Notes under the pieces: model-generated
The model's database searches: none
Seen by the model: only the letters and a program-made list of their open reading frames with translations
What the model was told of the DNA's origin: nothing
In this document: piece by piece, positions 31,765-37,658 of the stretch
Layout of the letters: each line of letters starts with the position of its first letter
Numbering within the stretch: position 1 is the stretch's first letter
Assembly: GCA_005799265.1 (NCBI GenBank)
Contig: SYHD01000033.1
Coordinates: forward strand, 1-37,658
Source: Planctomycetia bacterium
Lineage (GTDB): Bacteria; Planctomycetota; Planctomycetia; Gemmatales; Gemmataceae
Length of the DNA stretch: 37,658 nucleotides
Direction of reading: 5' to 3'
Position numbers and translations under genes: made by a program

Positions 31765-32778
31765 GTGTTTTCCTGGAACGGCCAGGTTGTGGGCATTACG
31801 GGCGCGACGGGCTTCGTCGGCGAGCATCTCGCGCGCGGCCTGGTTCGCCATGGCGCAAACGTGGTTGCCCTGGCGCGTCCGACTTCGAACGTACAGCGGC
31901 TGCGTGCGGCAGGTGTTGCCTGCAAGATTGCTTCACTCGACAGGCCGGACGAACTGGCGCGGGCGCTCGACGGTTGCGCCGTTGTCTTTCATGTCGCGGG
32001 GGCGGTCGGCTTTGATTCGGCATGGGACGTGTATCAGAACGTGAATCTCCAGGGAACTCGCCACATTCTCGACGCGGCGCGACGAGCGGGAGTACGGCGA
32101 TTTATCCACACCAGCTCAATCGTGGCAGTTGGCGCATTGGAGCAGCCGACGGTGCTCGATGAAACTTCGCCGTGGAACCTCGGACCCATGTGCGTGCCGT
32201 ACGTGTCCACGAAACGTTGGGCCGAGGATGCTGCGCGCGCGGCCAATGGCAATGGACTCGAAGTCGTCATCGTCAATCCAGGCTGCGTGGTTGGCCCGGA
32301 CGATTTCGCCGGCAGCGAATTCGGTACCTTGTGCAAACGTTTTTGGAAAGGACGTATCCCGATTCATTTCGGCGGCGGCAACAACTTCGTCGATGTGCGC
32401 GACGTGGCCGAGGGGATGCGCCTGGCCGCCGAGCGCGGGCGCGCGGGGGAGCGCTATCTGCTCGTCGGTGAAAATCGCACCTATGCCGCGTTCTTTACCG
32501 ATCTGTGCAGGGTGGCACGACGCAGCATCCCGCGCCTGCTATTGCCCAGTGCGATTGCCCACTTCTTCGGGTATCTCGGCGATCGACTGCCACGCAAATT
32601 CGGCGAGCGGCCTTATATTTCTTCCGCGCAGACCGCACTTTTCGGGCGTTTTTTCTACTTCGATGCGAGCAAGGCCAAGCGCGAACTCGGCTACACGGCG
32701 CGGCCATTGGCTCAATCCCTGGCGGACGCGCATGCGTTCTGGATGGGCGCCGGTCGGAAGCGAGCCATAGGCGTATAG
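31765..32778 (+). CDS. NAD(P)-dependent epimerase/dehydratase (extended SDR), copy 1
   Basis: About 337 residues. The Rossmann motif GATGFVGEHLARGL (GxxGxxG) sits near the N-terminus, followed by VFHVAGAV, HTSSIVAVGA, the catalytic YVSTK (YxxxK) and the VVIVNPGCVVGPDDF segment, all typical of extended SDR enzymes. The C-terminal third binds the substrate, probably a nucleotide sugar or a sterol/terpenoid-type compound. Start: GAGGAG (31753-31758) abuts the ATG at 31759 but lies 6 bases ahead of GTG 31765, so the GTG is favoured. A near-homologue follows 111 bp downstream in the same direction. Confidence 0.88.
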   Translation: MFSWNGQVVGITGATGFVGEHLARGLVRHGANVVALARPTSNVQRLRAAGVACKIASLDRPDELARALDGCAVVFHVAGAVGFDSAWDVYQNVNLQGTRHILDAARRAGVRRFIHTSSIVAVGALEQPTVLDETSPWNLGPMCVPYVSTKRWAEDAARAANGNGLEVVIVNPGCVVGPDDFAGSEFGTLCKRFWKGRIPIHFGGGNNFVDVRDVAEGMRLAAERGRAGERYLLVGENRTYAAFFTDLCRVARRSIPRLLLPSAIAHFFGYLGDRLPRKFGERPYISSAQTALFGRFFYFDASKAKRELGYTARPLAQSLADAHAFWMGAGRKRAIGV

Positions 32779-32790
32779 GACACAATAATT

Positions 32791-32850
32791 ACGAGCCGCG
32801 ACCGTAAGGGAGCGCGAGACAGCCAACGCTCCCTTACGGTCGCGGCTCGT
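32791..32850. repeat. Perfect 24-bp palindrome, GAGCCGCGACCG type, copy 1
   Basis: Arm 32791-32814 (starts ACGAGCCGCGACCGTAAGGG) is exactly complementary to 32827-32850 with a 12-nt loop. It lies between the two epimerase genes. A second copy is at 35903-35969. Confidence 0.85.
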
Positions 32851-32889
32851 CAATGCGGCGGTGTTTCTTTGATTCCAAGGAGTGGTGCG

Positions 32890-33960
32890 ATGGATCCCGA
32901 CATGCGCTTCTGGGCGGGCAAACGCGTGTGCGTCACCGGCGGTACCGGCTTTCTCGGTTGGCACCTCGTGCAGCAGCTCCACGCCCTGTCGGCGCGTGTT
33001 CGCGTCTTCGGACTACGGCCGGCGTCGGCGTCATTGCAAGCTCGACTCGCATCGCTCGATTGCGTCTATGGCGACGTCCGCGATCCGGCGGCCGTTCGCG
33101 AAGCCGTGCGCGAATGTCAAGTTGTTTTCCACACTGCCGGCACGCTTGCATTCTGGGGTCCTGCGGTCGCGAAGATGCACGAAATTCACTCTGTGGGTAC
33201 GCAGCAGATCGTCAATGCGCTTTCCGCCGGCGCCCGGCTCGTACACACGTCCAGTATCGTCGCGGTCGGCGCCTCGCGCAGGACGAAAGTCTTGACGGAA
33301 GATTCCCCTTACCAGTTGCAGCGATTCAAGGTCGGCTACGTCCACGCCAAGAAAGCAGCCGAGGAAATCGCGCTCGGCGCTGCCGCTCAAGGCAAAGACG
33401 TGGTGTGCGTCAATCCGGGCTACCTGATCGGACCGGAGGACTACGAAGGCTCGGTCATGGGGCACTTCTGCCTGCGATTCTGGAAGGGCAAGGTGCCGCT
33501 GGTGCCGCCCGGCGGGATGAGCTTCGTCGATGTGCGCGACGTGGCGCGCGGGCATCTTCTTGCGGCCGAACGCGGTCAGGCAGGGCGGCGTTACATCCTG
33601 GCCGGTGAAAACATGACGATGCTCGAATTCGCACACCTTCTCGCCGGCGTGGGCGGCCTGTCGATGGGCTGGCGCTTCGGTATGCCGTCCTGGCTGCAGA
33701 TGGTGATCGCCTGGGTCGCTGAGCGCCGGGCCGCGATTGTTCAGCGTGAGCCGTATCCCGCGTTGCAACACGCCCGCATGAATCGATATTTCTGGTACTA
33801 TGCCAGCGAGCGTGCCCGCGCCGAATTGGGCTATCGCACGCGCACGGTGCGTGAAACGCTTGGCGACGCGCATCGTTGGTTTTGCGAGCAAGGTCAATTG
33901 AAGCCTGCGCCTGTCGTTGCGAGCGAAAAATTCGACTCGCCGGAGCAGCGCGCCGCCTGA
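32890..33960 (+). CDS. NAD(P)-dependent epimerase/dehydratase (extended SDR), copy 2
   Basis: A 356-residue protein from ATG 32890, where AAGGAG lies 8 bases upstream; an ATG at 32869 is possible. It has GGTGFLGWHLVQQL, VVFHTAGTLAFWG, HTSSIVAVGAS, catalytic YVHAK and VCVNPGYLIGPEDY. It shares long stretches with copy 1 (FWKGxxP, SFVDVRDVARG, LLAAERGQAGRRYILAGEN), so the pair arose by tandem duplication, with divergence at the substrate-binding end. The two could act on consecutive or related substrates in the same pathway. Confidence 0.88.
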   Translation: MDPDMRFWAGKRVCVTGGTGFLGWHLVQQLHALSARVRVFGLRPASASLQARLASLDCVYGDVRDPAAVREAVRECQVVFHTAGTLAFWGPAVAKMHEIHSVGTQQIVNALSAGARLVHTSSIVAVGASRRTKVLTEDSPYQLQRFKVGYVHAKKAAEEIALGAAAQGKDVVCVNPGYLIGPEDYEGSVMGHFCLRFWKGKVPLVPPGGMSFVDVRDVARGHLLAAERGQAGRRYILAGENMTMLEFAHLLAGVGGLSMGWRFGMPSWLQMVIAWVAERRAAIVQREPYPALQHARMNRYFWYYASERARAELGYRTRTVRETLGDAHRWFCEQGQLKPAPVVASEKFDSPEQRAA

Positions 33961-33984
33961 AATCGTCGCGCCGGTCGAAACCGA

Positions 33985-34018
33985 TTGACAAAGACCGCGC
34001 GTGGAATTAGGCTATAAA
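33985..34018 (+). promoter_or_regulatory. Candidate promoter of the metal-efflux locus
   Basis: TTGACA (33985-33990) and TATAAA (34013-34018) lie 22 bases apart, longer than the usual 17 and even than MerR-type spacers, so they may not belong to the same promoter. The -10 overlaps a 7-bp palindrome. Confidence 0.35.
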
Positions 34019-34035
34019 TAGATTGAGGTCTATTT
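34016..34035. promoter_or_regulatory. Candidate operator palindrome at the metal-efflux promoter
   Basis: AAATAGA (34016-34022), six bases, TCTATTT (34029-34035): a perfect 7-bp inverted repeat covering the end of the candidate -10 and the likely start site, 15 bases ahead of the ATG. This is where a repressor would act. The regulator is not encoded in the window. Confidence 0.5.
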
Positions 34036-34050
34036 GATCGGGTGTGATTC

Positions 34051-34434
34051 ATGTTGCGCGTGCTGCTGACGCCGGTCTTGATAATACTTGTGGCATTGCC
34101 GCACGGAATCTGTTTTTGTCACCAGCTTCAAGCCTCAACCTCTTCAATGAAGAATGACTGCAGCCATCAAGACGACGCCGAGCCGGTCGCGCCAGGTCCT
34201 CGACCCAACGAGCACGACGATGACGACGATCACGACTGTTCCTGCAAGTTGAGCCAGGTGATGGCATGCGGCGCCGGCGCGGCAGGCGCCGAGCGCGATC
34301 CGACGTCGATGGTCTTTTCCTTGGATGCCATTATCGGCGCCGACATCCATGGCGTCGGTTCGGCTCCGCGATTTCGTGCCTTCCCAGCGGCTGACGGACC
34401 TATCGTGCTGATACTCTGCGCATTGCGCATTTGA
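34051..34434 (+). CDS. Small secreted Cys/His/Asp-rich protein, possible metal binder
   Basis: A 127-residue protein with a signal peptide (MLRVLLTPVLIILVALPHGI). The mature part has several candidate metal ligands: CFCHQ, DCSHQDD and above all NEHDDDDDHDCSCK (about residues 54-67). No family was recognised. It is first in the locus with the membrane-fusion adaptor and RND pump, so a periplasmic metal-buffering or sensing role is likely by position. The ribosome site is weak (GGGTG). It probably shares a transcript with the adaptor 91 bp downstream. Confidence 0.7.
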   Translation: MLRVLLTPVLIILVALPHGICFCHQLQASTSSMKNDCSHQDDAEPVAPGPRPNEHDDDDDHDCSCKLSQVMACGAGAAGAERDPTSMVFSLDAIIGADIHGVGSAPRFRAFPAADGPIVLILCALRI

Positions 34435-34525
34435 TCCTATCACTTCTCGCGTTTCTCCCAGCAAGATCCTCCGAGTATTCGTGCGCGCTTGCTTTCATCG
34501 CATTCACGGCAATAGTGAGGCCATC

Positions 34526-35893
34526 ATGCAACTATTGAATTTCCTCAAAGTACTGGTGGGGCCGCTTGTCATCATCGCGCTGCTTGGCGTCGGCTGGACG
34601 ACGCGCGGCACTTGGAAGGCGTGGCTGATTCCGAGCAAGGATGCCAGCGGGCTGCCGAAAGAAGACGGCGGCGACGGCCTTGAGCGCGTCAAGCTCAGCG
34701 CGCAAGCGCAGAAAAACTTGCGGCTCGTTGTCAAGGAGGTCGTACTGACGACGCACTGGCGCAAGATCACGCTGCCAGGGGCGGTCGTCGATCGTCCCGG
34801 GCACAGCGATCGCGGCATTCCCGCGCCGATTGCCGGCGTCGTCACCCAAGTCTTCGCGGTTCCGGGCAAGAGCCTCGGCGCCGGCGACAAGCTATTTCAG
34901 CTCAAACTGGCTAGCGAATCGTTTCAGGCGAGCCAAAGGGAACTCTTCACGAGCACGCGCGAGCTTGGGATCGCCGTGAAGGAGCGCAAACGCCTGGAGT
35001 CGATCCCCGCGGGGGCGGTGCCGGCCACCAAGCTTTTGGAGCTTGATTATCAACAAGAGCGCCTCAAGGTGTTGATCGAGGCCTACAAACAGGATCTGTT
35101 GACCCGGCAATTGACCGATGCGCAGATCAAGATGATCGAGGGAGGCGCCTTCGTCAAGGATATCGAGATTCGCATGCCGGAGCGCGTGGGCAATCATCAT
35201 GCTATGTCGAGCCACGCATCGCCGGAGGACAAGGACAAGCCCGTCCGCTATGAGGTGCAGGAGTTGAAGGTCAACTTGGGCGATCATGTACACGCCGGGC
35301 AAGTTCTCGCGTATGTCGCCGATCACCGCTTTCTCTACATCGAAGGGCGAGCACTCAAACAGGAAGTGGCGCTACTGCTCGACGCGAAGACCAAGGGATT
35401 GCCGGTCGAGGCGGAATTCAATGCCGGGGACGACGACACGCCGGCCGACCGCATGATGGAGGAATTGAAAATCGAATTTCTGGGCAACACGATGGACGCC
35501 ACGGGCTTGACGCTGCCGGTTTATGTCCCGTTCGAGAACAAGGAACGCCGCGTCGAGCATTTGGGGATGATCCATCGCTTTGGGCCATATCGCCCGGGGC
35601 AGAAGGTGCTCGTGAAGGTGGCGGTCGAGAAGATGACGGGCGTGTTCGTCTTGCCAAGCGCGGCGGTCGCGCGCGAGGGGCTGGAGGCATACGTTTTCAA
35701 GCAGAGCGGCGCATCCTTCCTGCGTACTCCTGTGCATGTGCTTTTCGAGGACGCCGACGAGGTGGTGATCGCCAACGATGGCAGCATTTTCGCAGGGCAA
35801 TCGATCGCCCACAACGCCGCGGCGGCGCTCAACCGGGCCCTGAAGGCAAACCAGGGCGACGGCGGCGGCGGGCATCATCATCACCATCATTAG
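34526..35893 (+). CDS. RND efflux membrane-fusion (periplasmic adaptor) protein, CzcB/CusB-like
   Basis: A 455-residue protein. One N-terminal membrane helix (LLNFLKVLVGPLVIIALLGV) anchors it. A lipoyl-like domain (about 95-128, GIPAPIAGVVTQVFAVPGKS) flanks a helical hairpin (about 130-195), followed by a beta-barrel and a membrane-proximal domain (GMIHRFGPYRPGQKVLV, VFVLPSAAV). A His-containing loop GNHHAMSSHASPED lies mid-protein, and the protein ends GDGGGGHHHHHH, a natural hexahistidine tail. Adaptors of this class link an RND pump to an outer-membrane channel for Cu, Ag, Zn, Co or Cd export. The RND pump gene follows 93 bp downstream after a palindrome. No outer-membrane factor is visible. 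Confidence 0.88.
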   Translation: MQLLNFLKVLVGPLVIIALLGVGWTTRGTWKAWLIPSKDASGLPKEDGGDGLERVKLSAQAQKNLRLVVKEVVLTTHWRKITLPGAVVDRPGHSDRGIPAPIAGVVTQVFAVPGKSLGAGDKLFQLKLASESFQASQRELFTSTRELGIAVKERKRLESIPAGAVPATKLLELDYQQERLKVLIEAYKQDLLTRQLTDAQIKMIEGGAFVKDIEIRMPERVGNHHAMSSHASPEDKDKPVRYEVQELKVNLGDHVHAGQVLAYVADHRFLYIEGRALKQEVALLLDAKTKGLPVEAEFNAGDDDTPADRMMEELKIEFLGNTMDATGLTLPVYVPFENKERRVEHLGMIHRFGPYRPGQKVLVKVAVEKMTGVFVLPSAAVAREGLEAYVFKQSGASFLRTPVHVLFEDADEVVIANDGSIFAGQSIAHNAAAALNRALKANQGDGGGGHHHHHH

Positions 35894-35902
35894 GATTCGT
35901 GG

Positions 35903-35969
35903 ACGAGCCGCGACCGGTAGGGAGCGTTGCGGCAAACCGGGTCCCCGCTCCCTTACGGTCGCGGCTCGT
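35903..35969. repeat. 24-bp palindrome, GAGCCGCGACCG type, copy 2
   Basis: Arm 35903-35926 pairs with 35946-35969 at 22 of 24 positions over a 19-nt loop. The right arm is identical to that of copy 1 (32827-32850). It lies between the adaptor and RND pump genes, so it is transcribed as part of the operon. Confidence 0.85.
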
Positions 35970-35986
35970 TTACGTCGGATTATCTC

Positions 35987-37658
35987 ATGCTAAATGCCGT
36001 CATTCGTCTGGCTCTGCGCTATCGCATGCTGGTGATTTTCCTCAGCCTGGCGGCGCTAGTGTATGGTGGGTACATCACCGCGAACTTGCCGATCGATGTC
36101 TTTCCCGATCTCGATCGGCCGCGCGTCGTCATCCTCACCGAAGCGCCGAATCTGGCGCCGGAGGATATCGAGACTCTCATCAGCTTCCCCATCGAGTCGG
36201 CGGTCCTTGGCGCGACCGGCGTGCAGGCGGTGCGCAGCCAATCGAGCGTCGGGCAGTCGATCGTCACCATCGAATTCGATTGGGGCACGCCGATCTTCAC
36301 GGCCCGGCAAATCGTGCAAGAACGGCTGTCGGCGCTCGAAACCACGTTTCCGCCCGGCATTCGACCGCAAATGGGGCCGATCAGCTCGCTCATGGGGCAG
36401 ATCATGCAGGTCGGCATCGCGCGGCAGGCTGGCCCCAGCGGCGGAGAGCTGGCGAGCATCGGCAAGACCAAGTACATGGCGGAGCTTGTTCACGACGAGG
36501 CGCGCGGCCGACTCACGCTGGCGTTCTGGAACCCGCGTGACGGCAAGCTGGCGCGCCTGCGCGATCCGGCCGACTGGACGCCGCTGCCGACAAGGGAAGG
36601 CAAGCTCGCAATGCTTGTCGCAGGACAGCGTACGGTGGAGACCGCACTGCCGAGTAACGCGCCTGCCGATCGAGCGTTCGAATTCGGTCCCGACTCAAGA
36701 GCTCCAGGCCGCTTCGTATGCGCCGATGCCCGACTCGCGTCAAGCTTCAGTAAGCTGCGCGAGCGCACACGCCGGCTGACCGTCACGCTCGACGACGGCG
36801 TGACGCACAAGGTCGAGTTCGCGTCCGCCCTGCAACAACAGCTTGACTTGCGCACCACGGCGGACTTCGTCATACGCCCGCGTCTCTTGAAGATCCCCGG
36901 CCTGGCGCAGGTCACGGTCATGGGCGGCGGACGCAAACAGTATCAGGTGCTCGTCGATCCCCTCGCCCTCAACCGCTACGACGTGACGCTGCAACTGGTC
37001 GAGGATGCGCTCAAGAAGAACAACCTCAACACTAGCGGCGGCTACGCGGTGCGCGGCGACAAGGAGAGGCCAATCCGCGTCTTCGGCCGGCTCGGACCCG
37101 ATCGCCACCTCGTCTTGCGTGAGATCGAGCAGATCGTCGTCAAGACGACGCCGAAGCGCAACCTTCTCGTCAAAGACGTTGCCCGCGTCACGGAAGGCCC
37201 GCAGATCAAGCGCGGCGAGTGCAGCGTCAACGGCGATCCGGCGGTGCTGATGAGCGTCATGAAACAGCCGCACCGCGACACGCGCGCGTTGACGTCGGAG
37301 GTCGTGGCCGCCCTGCGCGAGACCGAGGAATCGCTCTCCGCCGACATCGTCATCAATCCGGAAATCTTCCAGATGAAAGGGTTCATCGACCGCGCGGTTT
37401 ATAATGTCGGCGAAGCCCTGGTCATCGGCGCCGTTCTGGTGTTGATCGTATTGTTCTTGTTCCTGCTCAACTTTCGCACCACGTTCATCTCGCTGACGGC
37501 GATCCCGCTCTCGCTGGTCGTCACGGGCATTGTGTTCAAGATGATGGGCTGGCTCACCGGCACGGACCCGTCGATCAACGTGATGACGCTCGGCGGCATC
37601 GCAGTCGCCATGGGAGAACTGGTGGACGACGCCATCGTCGATGTCGAGAACATCTTCC
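35987..37658 (+). CDS. Heavy-metal RND efflux pump (CzcA/CusA-like), 3'-truncated, with an extra inserted domain
   Basis: Open from ATG 35987 to the right edge, 557 codons visible. Residues 1-45 give the first membrane helix and LPIDVFPDLDRPRVVI. The porter domain begins (TEAPNLAPEDIETLISFPIE, GVQAVRSQSSVGQSIV), and MGPISSLMGQIMQVGIA ends at about 145. About 135 residues that ordinary CzcA proteins lack follow (148-282, with TKYMAELVHDEARGRLTLAF and a TVTLDDGVTHKVEF end), then the standard DLRTTADFVIRPRLLKIPGL resumes. The helix-4 signature is AMGELVDDAIVDVEN (541-555), carrying the Asp and Glu of proton relay; it is nearer CusA-like than CzcA-like pumps. Exports metal ions from periplasm or cytoplasm with the adaptor. 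Metal specificity is not certain. Confidence 0.92.
   Translation, partial: MLNAVIRLALRYRMLVIFLSLAALVYGGYITANLPIDVFPDLDRPRVVILTEAPNLAPEDIETLISFPIESAVLGATGVQAVRSQSSVGQSIVTIEFDWGTPIFTARQIVQERLSALETTFPPGIRPQMGPISSLMGQIMQVGIARQAGPSGGELASIGKTKYMAELVHDEARGRLTLAFWNPRDGKLARLRDPADWTPLPTREGKLAMLVAGQRTVETALPSNAPADRAFEFGPDSRAPGRFVCADARLASSFSKLRERTRRLTVTLDDGVTHKVEFASALQQQLDLRTTADFVIRPRLLKIPGLAQVTVMGGGRKQYQVLVDPLALNRYDVTLQLVEDALKKNNLNTSGGYAVRGDKERPIRVFGRLGPDRHLVLREIEQIVVKTTPKRNLLVKDVARVTEGPQIKRGECSVNGDPAVLMSVMKQPHRDTRALTSEVVAALRETEESLSADIVINPEIFQMKGFIDRAVYNVGEALVIGAVLVLIVLFLFLLNFRTTFISLTAIPLSLVVTGIVFKMMGWLTGTDPSINVMTLGGIAVAMGELVDDAIVDVENIF

Noticed and set aside
32791..35969. The two GAGCCGCGACCG palindromes as ends of a transposon
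   Set aside because: Each copy is a complete hairpin, and the DNA between holds ordinary genes with no transposase.
1..37658. tRNA, rRNA, riboswitch or attachment sites
   Set aside because: No sequence with the expected conserved arms or flanking direct repeats was recognised on either strand by eye.

Overview
The window is GC-rich and densely coded, and it reads as a planctomycete chromosome, most likely Gemmataceae-like. This lineage call is an inference from three things: a Ser/Thr kinase with an N-terminal zinc ribbon and a long C-terminal TPR region, many palindromic intergenic repeats of several families, and the mix of secreted hydrolases, HEAT-repeat protein and Gfo/Idh oxidoreductase. 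No rRNA, tRNA, CRISPR array or intact insertion sequence was recognised.

Layout. 1-1524 is the 3' part of tssH (clpV), the AAA+ ATPase that recycles the type VI secretion (T6SS) sheath. 1596-7845 holds a Gfo/Idh/MocA oxidoreductase, two secreted alpha/beta hydrolases on the minus strand, a stand-alone FtsH-type (M41-like) peptidase domain and a DTW-domain tRNA-modification protein. 7874-13434 (minus) holds an FHA-GAF histidine kinase and a very large Ser/Thr kinase. Divergent from that kinase, 13807-26853 is a T6SS cluster: a TssB-TssC fusion paralogue with a repetitive tail, tssK, an unknown gene, tssA, tssB, tssC, three hcp genes, tssE, tssF and tssG. It supplies sheath, tube and most of the baseplate. 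tssJ, tssL, tssM, vgrG and PAAR genes are not in the window. 27195-29808 holds a secreted protein of unknown function and a HEAT-repeat protein. 29811-31544 (minus) is tyrS followed by an orphan HigA-like antitoxin. 31765-33960 holds two tandem SDR-type epimerases. 34051-37658 is a heavy-metal efflux locus: a small metal-ligand-rich secreted protein, a membrane-fusion adaptor ending in a natural His6 tail, and a CzcA/CusA-type RND pump that is cut by the right edge and carries an extra domain.

How the parts may work together. The Ser/Thr kinase has eight D-x-T motifs in its low-complexity N-terminus, and its neighbour on the same strand is a histidine kinase with an FHA (phosphothreonine-binding) domain. 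Both abut the T6SS. This recalls the PpkA/Fha control of proteobacterial T6SS, but here the FHA is fused to a histidine kinase; the link is inferred, not shown. The fused TssB-TssC paralogue lacks the C-terminal part of TssC and ends in 3.6 copies of a 30-residue repeat, so it is probably an accessory or regulatory sheath-like protein rather than a second sheath.

Repeats. At least seven kinds of inverted repeat occur, mostly between genes. One perfect 25-bp palindrome lies in frame inside the clpV coding region, and another supplies the stop codon of the Ser/Thr kinase gene.
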